36,274 bases of DNA from assembly GCA_001769975.1 (NCBI GenBank), contig MEPW01000038.1, forward strand, positions 1-36,274. The letters run 5' to 3'. Origin of the DNA: Bdellovibrionales bacterium RIFOXYA1_FULL_36_14 (GTDB taxonomy: Bacteria > Bdellovibrionota > Bacteriovoracia > Bacteriovoracales > Bacteriovoracaceae). The position numbers and the translations under genes are program-made. The notes beneath the pieces were generated by a model. It was not told the origin of the DNA and ran no database searches. It saw nothing but the letters and a program-made list of their open reading frames with translations. Shown here one piece after another: positions 23,818 to 31,752 of the stretch (position 1 is the stretch's first letter; each line of letters begins with the position of its first letter).

Positions 23818-25338
23818 CTATTCGTGAAATCCAATTAGCTGTTGATTAGATTTTTTTGAATCATTTTCAACAATAGCCAGTGGGTAAACACATGAGTTAA
23901 TCGCAGCGGTAAATCCCGCTCGGTGGTTTCCGGAATTTTTAATTCCAAGTGAAGGGAGTTCTTGCTCAACATTGGTAGTAGGTATGTTTATGTTGATGGT
24001 GCCTGATTGTAATTCATCTAAGCATTTTTCTTTAATCTGGGGGATGTTGGTATAGACGGAAGAAACTAAGCCATATTCAGTACTGTTAGCAATATCAATA
24101 GCCTCTTCTATATCTTGATAGGGAATAAAGGTAGCCGTGGGGGCTAAAATCTCTGAAGTAAGGAAACGACTTTTTTTATCAAATCTGTTTGTAAGTTGTA
24201 TAGATGGGGTTACATAGTATCCGGGATTTTTCTTATCGATTTGTTTCCCTCTCATAATCTCTTCAAAACCTTCTCTTTTGGCCATTCCAATAAAAAGAAT
24301 ATAATTGTCCACAGACTGTTGATTTACGAGTGGACCCATAAAGGGTTCTTTTTCAAAGTTGATGGGGTCATCAATAATAATCTTTTTTGCCAATTGATGA
24401 AACTTAGTCACAAATTCTTCTTGAATACTTTTATGAATAGCGATCAGTGAGGTTGACCTACAGTTTTGTCCACTCGACAAAAAGGAGGAGACTAACAAGT
24501 CTTTTATAGCAAAATTAATATCAGTGTCGTTATGGATAATGGTTGTATTTTTGCTACCAAGGTTTAAAGAAATCATCTTATGTAAATCATTTTGGGTGGC
24601 ATCGATGACTTTATTTCCTGATTCGTTAGTTCCGACGAAAAATACGCATTTAATTGATTTTTCTTTGAGTAGCCTTCGGCTTATTTCGCTGTCACCTTGA
24701 ATGGAATTTATAACACCGTTTGGAAATTCAGCAGCCTGAAAGCATTCCATGATAATTTGAGAAGTATAACATGTCTCTGGTGATGGTTTAAGTATTACGG
24801 AATTTCCCGCTATTAAAGAATTAGTTAAATAGTTATTAGGTATTAAAAACGGGGAGCAAAATGCGGTGATAATGAGAGTTGGGCCAATCGGTCGGTAGAT
24901 TACTCTAGAAAGTTCTGAATCATGCGAGCTTAGATTCAGTAACCCTGTGGGGAGAATTTGTTTTTCACAACTATTAATTAAGGAGGTGCAACCTAGAATA
25001 GATTGTTTAACTTCTTGCAGGGTCTCCCACACCGGACGCCCGGTTTCTAGTGAAATGGTACTAGCAATTTCATTTTTTCGCTCTTCAATTTTTAAGAGGT
25101 ATGTTTTTATTTTAGTTAAGCGCTCTTTAAGTGATATTTTTTTCCAGCATTTGAATCCTTCATTAGCTGATTCAATTACCGAAATTATGTGTCTGGAATC
25201 GGCGGGGCATTGCCATAAAATATCAGTTGTATTTGCAGGGTTGATTTTTTTTAGAAGAATATAAGAGCTATCTAGCCCTTTGATTGGGGGGAGATTAAAG
25301 TTATTATGAAAATAGTCACCTTTTATTTCGTAAGTCAT
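23818..25338 (-). CDS. aldehyde dehydrogenase-family protein (AstD-like) with altered active site
   Basis: A 506-residue member of the NAD(P)-dependent aldehyde dehydrogenase superfamily; among named families AstD-type is a fair comparison. The nucleophile Cys293 is present in SSGQNCRS and the SEILAPTATF motif is retained. However, the general-base glutamate of the LELGGK motif is Asn259 (SLNLGSK), and the asparagine of the PxNFP oxyanion motif is Cys161 (AFCSPF). Both are key residues in classical members. It could therefore be an acyl-thioester-type or non-oxidising variant. Its ATG directly abuts the aminotransferase stop, so the two genes form one transcript and probably one pathway: transamination to a semialdehyde, then its oxidation. 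The substrate cannot be told from sequence. Confidence 0.85.
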   Translation of the reverse strand: MTYEIKGDYFHNNFNLPPIKGLDSSYILLKKINPANTTDILWQCPADSRHIISVIESANEGFKCWKKISLKERLTKIKTYLLKIEERKNEIASTISLETGRPVWETLQEVKQSILGCTSLINSCEKQILPTGLLNLSSHDSELSRVIYRPIGPTLIITAFCSPFLIPNNYLTNSLIAGNSVILKPSPETCYTSQIIMECFQAAEFPNGVINSIQGDSEISRRLLKEKSIKCVFFVGTNESGNKVIDATQNDLHKMISLNLGSKNTTIIHNDTDINFAIKDLLVSSFLSSGQNCRSTSLIAIHKSIQEEFVTKFHQLAKKIIIDDPINFEKEPFMGPLVNQQSVDNYILFIGMAKREGFEEIMRGKQIDKKNPGYYVTPSIQLTNRFDKKSRFLTSEILAPTATFIPYQDIEEAIDIANSTEYGLVSSVYTNIPQIKEKCLDELQSGTININIPTTNVEQELPSLGIKNSGNHRAGFTAAINSCVYPLAIVENDSKKSNQQLIGFHE

Positions 25339-26712
25339 TTACTTATCCTTTATAATTATCTCGCTTAGGGTTTTTTCAATTATATCAAAAACTTCTTTAA
25401 TGTGCGACAAGGTAGTCATCAAGGAAGGTAAAAAACGAATTCGAGCAGGTTTTTGACCTGCTGAAAAAGCGATTACTCCATTATCAAAAAGTTGGTTTAA
25501 AAACTTCCAAGTGAGTTCATAACTGGAATCACCCACTTCAAATGAAATCATTAAACCTACTCCGCCAAAGTAGGGAATAACCTGTTCGCCATATTTTTTT
25601 TGGAGTCTGTTAAAATTTTCAATGAAATGATTGTGAATTTCTTGAATAAGTCCTTTTGTACCGTAGATATTATTATTGAGAAGAAAATTCAAAGAACGAT
25701 TTGCAACTAGTAAAGAGCTATAAGACGCAGCAAATGTTCCTCCTAGTACTCCAGCTTTAGGGTTTAGTTCATGAGTATAAAATGTGCCACAGATTTGGAG
25801 AGCCTTTCCGATAGTGACTATATCTACCAAGTCATGTAGATTAAACATTTGAAAAGCAAACAGCTCAGTAGTGCGTGCAAAGGTTTGTATTTCGTCTATC
25901 CAAATATAGATTCCATGTTGCTTGGCCCAAGTTAATACTTGTTGGTAGTACTGGGAATCACCAAAAATAAAACCAGCCTCGCCTTGAATCAATTCAATTA
26001 AGAAGGCACTGTAAATATTTCCATTTTTTTCAATTAGTTTTTCTAAGGAATGAATTGTTATTTGAGCAGCTGTTTTGGCATCTGATGGTCCAGGGACATA
26101 ATCAACATCAATAAGTTCCGGAAGGTTCTCTTTGTATTTTTTATTCCAAGTTATATTTTGTCCGGCAATAGTTCTTCCAGCAAATGTTTTTTCAAATGTA
26201 ATCAAACGGGTTTTAGGGTGAGTTTTGGTCCACAGTATTTTAAGTGCATTATCGTTAGCTAGGCTTCCAGCAGTGGCAAACCAAAAATGTTCTAGTTTTG
26301 ATTGGTTAATATTTTCTAATATTTGGTTACAAAATGAAAGATAGGAATGGTCTGGCAAAAGATTCCCACAGATCATCGAATCTTTAAGTGCAGACTCCAA
26401 ATGAGATTGAATGTATATCGGATGTGAATATCCCAGTAAATTGATCCCGATCCCATTAATCATGTCGTATTTAACAGAACCGTCAGCCAACTCAAGAAAA
26501 GGACCATTGCCGTTTCCTGTTTTAAGATAATTATAAAAAGATGGGACTCCTCGGCATTGCTCAAGTTTCTTAACTTGATTATGGTTTTCGATTGATAAAT
26601 TAGGTTGAGGTTTTCTGAGTTGATTTATTTTATCATTCTGATCTTTAATAAGTGTAAATAAATGATCAAGTGATTTATTAATTGATTGGTTATTAGAAAA
26701 CATGTTTGTCAT
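25339..26712 (-). CDS. class III PLP-dependent aminotransferase
   Basis: A 457-residue fold-type I enzyme of the acetylornithine/GABA/lysine-6-aminotransferase class. PLP-site landmarks are Asp273 in WIDEIQTF (pyridine-N contact) and Lys303 in TIGKALQ (Schiff base), with the substrate-side GGTFAASY segment. The canonical SGAEANE motif is altered to AGSLANDN, which changes a phosphate-side loop. A 50-residue Gln/Asn-rich N-terminal extension precedes the enzyme core. It is immediately upstream of the aldehyde dehydrogenase gene with no gap, as in AstC/AstD or lysine 6-aminotransferase/dehydrogenase pairs. No clear ribosome-binding site precedes either possible ATG (26712 or 26703). The substrate is undetermined. 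Confidence 0.88.
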   Translation of the reverse strand: MTNMFSNNQSINKSLDHLFTLIKDQNDKINQLRKPQPNLSIENHNQVKKLEQCRGVPSFYNYLKTGNGNGPFLELADGSVKYDMINGIGINLLGYSHPIYIQSHLESALKDSMICGNLLPDHSYLSFCNQILENINQSKLEHFWFATAGSLANDNALKILWTKTHPKTRLITFEKTFAGRTIAGQNITWNKKYKENLPELIDVDYVPGPSDAKTAAQITIHSLEKLIEKNGNIYSAFLIELIQGEAGFIFGDSQYYQQVLTWAKQHGIYIWIDEIQTFARTTELFAFQMFNLHDLVDIVTIGKALQICGTFYTHELNPKAGVLGGTFAASYSSLLVANRSLNFLLNNNIYGTKGLIQEIHNHFIENFNRLQKKYGEQVIPYFGGVGLMISFEVGDSSYELTWKFLNQLFDNGVIAFSAGQKPARIRFLPSLMTTLSHIKEVFDIIEKTLSEIIIKDK

Positions 26713-26776
26713 AATTTAAAATATTGGTTGAGCTGTTTTTCTTGCATTCTTTATTTGCCCAGCAGATAATATTTGT

Positions 26777-27439
26777 ATGAATAATTCTAGCACGAACACG
26801 CCGATAGAGTCATTAAAAGTACTCTATAATAATAAAAGCTATAGCGAATCAATTGATGCTTTATTGAAAAATAAAAATAGTTTTAGCAAGGATATTTTTC
26901 ATTACAATTTAGGTACGCTTTATGCCCAAAAAGGAGAACTTGCCATTGCGCGGTATCACCTTGAGAAAGCAAACTCGATCGGAACACATAAAAATATAGT
27001 TAAGAATTTAGATATGGTCAGGCTAAAGTTGGGATTAGAGCAAGAATCTCAAATGTTAGACAAAGTTGATCAATTAAGTTTTTCTATCATGGAAATCAAA
27101 AAAGAAGACTATCTTATCGGAGGATTGTTTTTTTTGATGGTTTTTTTTATCGCTTTATTAAAGCTTACTAAGTTTAAGAAAATTTTTTGTTTTTTATTTT
27201 TATTTTTGAGTTTATTTTTATTGGGTACTGGACAATTTATTAAAAAAGAATTTTTGACTGGAATTGTGCTGCAAGAATGTCAATTAAGGACGGGTCCTTC
27301 ATCCATATATCCAGTAAGAACTGTTTTTAAAAGCGGTCAGAAGATTGTAGTGGGTAAAAAGACTGATGGTTGGGTAAAAGTGATGGTGCCCCGGCAGCTT
27401 GAAGGCTGGTTATCCCAAAACGATGTGGGGCTCTATTAG
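26777..27439 (+). CDS. BatE-like TPR membrane protein with SH3 domain
   Basis: A 220-residue protein with a BatE layout: about two TPR-like helical repeats at residues 5-90 (YNNKSYSESIDALL, FHYNLGTLYAQKGELAIARYHLEKA), two membrane helices (about 112-130 and 135-153), and a C-terminal bacterial SH3 domain (about 160-220; LRTGPSSIYPVRTVFKSGQ and GWLSQNDVGLY). The 'Bat' proteins usually come as a moxR-batABDE cluster, but no such partner is in this window, so the function here may differ. The gene diverges from the aminotransferase gene across a 64-base gap and precedes the cNMP-binding protein by nine bases. Confidence 0.7.
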   Translation: MNNSSTNTPIESLKVLYNNKSYSESIDALLKNKNSFSKDIFHYNLGTLYAQKGELAIARYHLEKANSIGTHKNIVKNLDMVRLKLGLEQESQMLDKVDQLSFSIMEIKKEDYLIGGLFFLMVFFIALLKLTKFKKIFCFLFLFLSLFLLGTGQFIKKEFLTGIVLQECQLRTGPSSIYPVRTVFKSGQKIVVGKKTDGWVKVMVPRQLEGWLSQNDVGLY

Positions 27440-27448
27440 GAGGAATGA

Positions 27449-28078
27449 ATGGGTGGATTTAAACACGAAAATGAAGAAGTTGATTTACCAGAGCGATTAA
27501 ATATAGGAGTTATCAAATATTTTTGGCAATCTAGCCCCTATAATCCCTCCAAGAAAACGACAATTCCGCATTTTTTAAGAAATATAATTGTGTTCAAAGA
27601 TTTTTCCGATTACGAACGTTATATCCTTTCAAAATTTATCCATGAAAGAACATACGATAATGGCGAGATAATTTTTAAACAAGGTGATTTAGGAATAGGA
27701 TTTTATCTGATTTATTTCGGGAATGTTGAAATAATTGTGGAAAAGGAAAATCCATCTCCGACCTCTACCACTGACGGATTGGAATATAATTTAATTACTT
27801 GTTTAGAAACGAAAGATTATTTTGGCGAACTAGCTTTGTTGCAGGAAAATAGCATAAGAAGTGCAACCGCCATTGCCAAGAATGCTTGTAAATTAATAGG
27901 AATATTTAAACCTGATTTGGACGAACTCATAAGGGTTCATCCAGTAGTGGCTACCAAGCTGTTACAATCAGTTTCAATGATAATTGCCGAGAGACTTTAT
28001 TCAATTACTAAAGAGGTAAAAATTTTAAAGTATAAACTTAGTAAAATGGAACAATTAAATGAAAATGAGGCTAAATAG
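27449..28078 (+). CDS. cyclic nucleotide-binding domain protein
   Basis: A 209-residue protein built around one cNMP-binding domain (about 55-175): a strand-rich barrel starting FSDYERYIL, the YDNGEIIFKQGDLG segment, and the phosphate-binding cassette FGELALLQENSIRSATA with the conserved Glu and Arg, so nucleotide binding is likely. There is no DNA-binding domain; the C-terminus ends in a short charged helix. Such stand-alone domains act as regulatory subunits or sensors. The AGGAGG ribosome-binding site is strong. It overlaps the start of the permease gene by 20 bases, so the two are translationally coupled; whether it gates the permease is speculation. Confidence 0.85.
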   Translation: MGGFKHENEEVDLPERLNIGVIKYFWQSSPYNPSKKTTIPHFLRNIIVFKDFSDYERYILSKFIHERTYDNGEIIFKQGDLGIGFYLIYFGNVEIIVEKENPSPTSTTDGLEYNLITCLETKDYFGELALLQENSIRSATAIAKNACKLIGIFKPDLDELIRVHPVVATKLLQSVSMIIAERLYSITKEVKILKYKLSKMEQLNENEAK

Positions 28079-29111
28079 TAACAAAAAGAAAAAAATAATT
28101 TTCTTCTTCTTGTTGATAATAATTTGCATCGGTTTTATTTGGAGTCTTCCCAGATTATCAATACCCCTGCTCATTGCATATGTTTTGTATTTAATTATCG
28201 AGCCAACTATTCCCCAACTTATAAAATTAGGGGTAGGAAGAAATCTGGCAGTTATAATTATTTTTTTAAGTTTAGCAATTATTTCAATTATTCCTATTGT
28301 GGTGTTAGTACCCACCATAAAGACGGAAGTAGAAAATGTTGGAATTTATTTACCCAAAGTGGAAACATATATCAAAACCCAATACGAGGGTACTCGACTA
28401 GTTATTTTGCAAAAAATGGGAGTTGAAATTAGCAATGAATATTTAAAAAATGCGATTGTTTATGTGACAGACAACCTGCAAAAAATCATTATCAATATTC
28501 CCAAACTCCTAGCATCTTTGTTGGAATGGTTATTAGTGATCCCCTTTTTGCTTTTCTTTTTTTTAAAGGATGGGTTTTCATTTAAAAGAATTATTTTGAA
28601 ACTTGTTCCTAATGAAATTTTTGAAAGAACTTATTATTTATCTAACGAATTAAACAAGAAAATTGGTGACTATATATTTGCCAAATTTATTGAAGCTAGT
28701 ATTGTCGGGACTATTATTTTTATTGGACTTTTATTGATGGGTGTCCGGTTTGCGTTTCTTTTGGGCATTGTAGCGGCTTTCACAAATATCATACCCTATC
28801 TTGGGCCATTTTTAGGATTATTACCTGCCGTCATTTTAGGCTTGGTAGAGCATGGAATACAATCTCCAGAGTTTTCTGGAATATTGTTTCTATATTTGGC
28901 AGCCAATATTATTGATTTGGGTTTTGTTTTTCCTATATTGGTTTCAAAAATGGTTAATCTGCATCCCATAATCGTAGTTATCAGTGTTATAATCGGATCA
29001 CATTATTTAGGGGTGGCGGGTATGATTATTTCAATACCTTTAGCGGCTGCTTTTAAGCTGGTCGTTACGCAAATTTATTCTGAAATATATGGGCGTGGGC
29101 GAGTTCATTAA
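28059..29111 (+). CDS. AI-2E family transporter
   Basis: A 350-residue inner-membrane protein of the UPF0118/AI-2E (PerM/YdiK-like) family. It has the family layout of several N-terminal helices (about 10-40, 62-86), a soluble middle stretch (about 90-150), and a block of hydrophobic helices in the C-terminal half with the conserved FTNIIPYLGPFLGLLPAV element and a HYLGVAGMIISIPLAA terminal segment. Members export autoinducer-2 or other small solutes; direction and substrate vary and are not known here. An ATG at 28065 is an alternative start. It lies before the accessory insert, so it marks the left edge of the core region. Confidence 0.85.
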   Translation: MKMRLNSNKKKKIIFFFLLIIICIGFIWSLPRLSIPLLIAYVLYLIIEPTIPQLIKLGVGRNLAVIIIFLSLAIISIIPIVVLVPTIKTEVENVGIYLPKVETYIKTQYEGTRLVILQKMGVEISNEYLKNAIVYVTDNLQKIIINIPKLLASLLEWLLVIPFLLFFFLKDGFSFKRIILKLVPNEIFERTYYLSNELNKKIGDYIFAKFIEASIVGTIIFIGLLLMGVRFAFLLGIVAAFTNIIPYLGPFLGLLPAVILGLVEHGIQSPEFSGILFLYLAANIIDLGFVFPILVSKMVNLHPIIVVISVIIGSHYLGVAGMIISIPLAAAFKLVVTQIYSEIYGRGRVH

Positions 29112-29168
29112 CTTCCTTTAAATTTTCATCTATCATTTAGGTTAATTTGTCGGTAAGCACTCGTTCTG

Positions 29169-29194
29169 CGTAAAACATCTGAGAATGTTTTACG
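29169..29194. repeat. perfect 10-base inverted repeat
   Basis: CGTAAAACAT, a six-base loop, ATGTTTTACG: a perfect ten-pair stem lying 58 bases after the permease gene. A further copy of the half-site core (TTTTACG) follows around 29205-29211. No T-run follows the stem, so it is a weak terminator but could be a protein-binding or recombination site. It lies at the left edge of the accessory insert. Confidence 0.5.
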
Positions 29195-29259
29195 GATTTG
29201 GTGAGATTTTACGTAGTGATGGTGCTGGATCTGTGATTATTGAGTTCGAAGGATCTATT

Positions 29260-31467
29260 TTACCAACCCATTAATCCCATATCTGAGTATTCGGGGATTA
29301 GATGTCCATCACTGTCTATAACTCCAACTGTAGTTGATTTCGTGAGATTGTTAAAAATATATGTTTTCGATATATCTTTTGGGCTAATCTGATTAACATA
29401 GTTTCCTGCAGACTGTATTAGCACATTGTTATTAATGTAGTACGGCCCGGATAACGCACTCGAGTTATTCAGATCAATCCTACCGACAAAAGTGTTGTGA
29501 TGTAGATAAATACTTTTGACCGGTCCTTTCCCAAAAACAGTGTCGGGGTCGCGATTGATAAAGATCGCATCACCTGACGGGTTCTGAATAAAATTGTGGT
29601 CAATTTCAAAATTTCCGCACGGTACATCCTCACCGGTCATATCTCCACCAATAGGACTTTGCGAGACATTATAAATCTGGTTGCCCCTGACAGTGATATT
29701 GGTGGCATCAACTTTTAATGCTATCCCTTCAATGCTTGAACCTTTGGTAGTGGTGTCTATTATGTCATGAATTACATTGTCCTCTATCAATGCCTTATTC
29801 GTATCATAGATTTTAATTGCCGCGCCATGGTCTAACGTGTTTAGTTCGCAGTCTTGAATAACAACATTGCTTCCGTGGCTAGAGCGTGACAAAAGAATGT
29901 ATGACTGATTATAGTGAGCTGTTGTCACTGCACCGTGATTATAGCCTTTAATCCTCCTAAACACCGGCGTTGCTGCGCTAGGTGCTGTAAATGTCTTACC
30001 TGTCCCGTTTGTTACGCTCAAACCATCAATGTAGATTGTATTCGGATTGTTTTCCTCGAAGAAGATGTGGGTGTAAGCTCCCTCAAAGTCTATTACCGGA
30101 GTCTCGCCTGGATACGCTAGCCATACTAACGGCTTGACGTTTGTAGAGAACGCTATATTCTGATTTTCTTCGTCGCCAAAAGAACTCAAAAATGCGTCAA
30201 CGTAATAGGTTCCTCCTTTAAAGTAGACAAAATATCCAGCATATGTAGATGACCATTTAGCGTTGTAGCAACTACCTCGATACATATCTGATATAGTCAA
30301 AAACGGGTTATTAAGGGTTCCCGTCCCTGTGCCTATCTTTCCGGCTGGCAAAGAGTTTGCTCCATCAACTCCAGTACAGGCTGTTGTTGTAGCGTGGTTT
30401 CCTTTCACTGGGTCTATAAATATAAAACCAGATGTTGTTACTGTTATCGTCCATGAAACTGTTTGTATTGCACCTTCAGAATCTGTCACTTTAAGAGTGA
30501 CAGAATAAGGAGTCGTAGAAATAATAGGGTTAGGCCATACAATAATACCTTTAAGTGAATCAATGTTCATTCCTGCAGGAAATTTTGTAAGTTCATATGT
30601 ATAAGGGAATATACCACCTATAACACCGGCCCTCACATTATACTCAAGACCTGGATAAGCCTTGTAAAATCGATTTTTCACAGTTAATCCTGGTTGCGGT
30701 TGTATTATTTCCAGCGGGTAGTTTTTTGTATTTATACATTGGGAATAAGTATAAGTTCCCGACCAATTTCCTAATTGTCCATTGATACAAAGTGCGGTTT
30801 GGATTTCAGAAACACAAGTTGATCCGAGGGGAGCTGTAGCCGTTTGATAACGAACTCTGGTGTCCCCCTCTCCGCTGGCAATATTTCCGCAACTGCTGGC
30901 CGCTGCAACTGAACAAGTTAAATTGGTAAAAGTTCCAGACCAAGCGGACCAGGTGCCGTTATTACAAGTTCTGGTTTGACTCTGTTGAATCGTCGAGCAG
31001 CTTTGTCCGTAGGGAACAGAGCTCGCGCTATAAGCGATTCTTGATTCGGTGCCATTGTTAGGTGTATTTCCACAACTGCTGGCCGCTGCAACTGAACAAG
31101 TTAAATTGGTAAAAGTTCCAGACCAAGCGGACCAGGTGCCGTTATTACAAGTTCTGGTTTGACTTTGTTGAATCGTCGAGCAGCTTTGTCCGTAGGGAAC
31201 AGAGCTCGCGCTATAAGCGATTCTTGATTCGGTGCCATTATGTGGAATTGATCCACAGCTAAGTTTGGGTTGAACAGTTGGAATTAAAGCGGGAGTAGGA
31301 ACTGGAGCAATTGTGGGTGTTGGCAATACGACAATTTGTGGTTCCTTAGATGCACAAGACCCATTCACTGAAATTTGATAATCCTTACATTTTTTATTGG
31401 TTTCAGGAACACAACTTATTAGAGTTAGAACGCATAATACTAGAAGCATTTTTGATAAAAGTTTCAT
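29260..31467 (-). CDS. large surface lipoprotein with cysteine-rich repeats, Ig-like and beta-helix domains
   Basis: A 735-residue lipoprotein. The signal peptide ends in LISC, lipid-anchoring Cys19 or so; a Pro/Thr/Val-rich linker follows. Then come three cysteine-rich modules of about 61 residues (two nearly identical and a third diverged), each with the pattern CNNGTWSAWSGTFTNLTC, resembling thrombospondin-type repeats. Next is an Ig-like or cadherin-like 'PIG' domain (about residues 240-340; YSVTLKVTDSEG is typical). The C-terminal half is a right-handed parallel beta-helix of repeated N-x-I-x-x-N turns such as NTIYIDGLSVTNG and NFEIDHNFIQN, as in pectate lyase-like surface proteins. The start at 31467 is chosen for its GGAG site; a TTG at 31479 is the alternative. 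The codon and base usage look richer in G+C than neighbours. Probable adhesin or glycan-degrading surface protein. Confidence 0.8.
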   Translation of the reverse strand: MKLLSKMLLVLCVLTLISCVPETNKKCKDYQISVNGSCASKEPQIVVLPTPTIAPVPTPALIPTVQPKLSCGSIPHNGTESRIAYSASSVPYGQSCSTIQQSQTRTCNNGTWSAWSGTFTNLTCSVAAASSCGNTPNNGTESRIAYSASSVPYGQSCSTIQQSQTRTCNNGTWSAWSGTFTNLTCSVAAASSCGNIASGEGDTRVRYQTATAPLGSTCVSEIQTALCINGQLGNWSGTYTYSQCINTKNYPLEIIQPQPGLTVKNRFYKAYPGLEYNVRAGVIGGIFPYTYELTKFPAGMNIDSLKGIIVWPNPIISTTPYSVTLKVTDSEGAIQTVSWTITVTTSGFIFIDPVKGNHATTTACTGVDGANSLPAGKIGTGTGTLNNPFLTISDMYRGSCYNAKWSSTYAGYFVYFKGGTYYVDAFLSSFGDEENQNIAFSTNVKPLVWLAYPGETPVIDFEGAYTHIFFEENNPNTIYIDGLSVTNGTGKTFTAPSAATPVFRRIKGYNHGAVTTAHYNQSYILLSRSSHGSNVVIQDCELNTLDHGAAIKIYDTNKALIEDNVIHDIIDTTTKGSSIEGIALKVDATNITVRGNQIYNVSQSPIGGDMTGEDVPCGNFEIDHNFIQNPSGDAIFINRDPDTVFGKGPVKSIYLHHNTFVGRIDLNNSSALSGPYYINNNVLIQSAGNYVNQISPKDISKTYIFNNLTKSTTVGVIDSDGHLIPEYSDMGLMGW
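30890..31056. repeat. tandem repeat unit A (183-base period)
   Basis: This 167-base block is repeated at 31073-31239 with a 183-base period (61 codons) and only one mismatch seen on reading through (a C/T in the tctg/tttg stretch). It encodes the cysteine-rich modules of the surface lipoprotein. Near identity at the DNA level implies recent duplication or gene conversion. Confidence 0.9.
31073..31239. repeat. tandem repeat unit B (183-base period)
   Basis: The second copy of the 30890-31056 unit, encoding the N-terminal-most cysteine-rich module on the minus strand. A third, diverged module lies at lower coordinates. Confidence 0.9.
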
Positions 31468-31657
31468 ATATAGCTCCAATAATTTAAATAAAAAATTTTG
31501 TTATAACCATTATAAATATAATTTAAAAAATAACCTAATAAAGCATATAATTATCTTAAATTATTAGAAAGTTAGGGGTGTTTTTATACCCATACTGTCT
31601 TCTAAAATGGGCAGTAAAAAATGCATGGAGTATAAAAGCTTAATGAGGCTAACTTTT
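31468..31657. other. intergenic region between divergent surface-protein genes
   Basis: This very AT-rich stretch separates the two inserted genes. On the minus strand TATAAT at 31509-31514 is a possible -10 for the surface lipoprotein, though no good -35 box is seen. At 31589-31615 two crossing short complementary pairs (CCCAT with ATGGG, ACTG with CAGT) could form a pseudoknot. The bamD-like promoter copy begins at 31658. Confidence 0.35.
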
Positions 31658-31752
31658 AAACTCTCTTTTGACGATTTTTATGCCCCAGTGATACAGTGCT
31701 ATTATAGGTTATAATTGGTTAGGAAAACTTTATGAAGTTGTTTTTATCTCTA
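31658..31752 (+). repeat. diverged copy of the bamD promoter, ribosome-binding site and first seven codons
   Basis: These 95 bases align without gaps to 33217-33311, the bamD upstream region and start: 9 mismatches in the 74 bases before the ATG and 1 in the first 21 coding bases. The copy includes the TG-n-TAT-AT extended -10 (TGCTATTAT), the AGGAAA ribosome-binding site and the ATG of the beta-helix gene. Confidence 0.92.
31697..31705 (+). promoter_or_regulatory. extended -10 promoter, diverged copy of the bamD promoter
   Basis: TG-C-TATTAT sits 27 bases before the ATG at 31732, at the same distance as in bamD. The -10 has one substitution from bamD's TATAAT, so this copy is probably weaker. 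Confidence 0.5.

Noticed and set aside
24947-25264. Open frame of 105 codons on the plus strand
   Set aside because: It lies antisense within the aldehyde dehydrogenase and resembles no family.
28124-28426. Open frame of 100 codons on the plus strand inside the permease gene
   Set aside because: It is in another frame of a well-supported membrane protein and has no start signal.
30890-31239. Repeated blocks considered as a CRISPR array
   Set aside because: The period is 183 bases and the blocks are in frame inside a protein; they are not short repeats with unique spacers.
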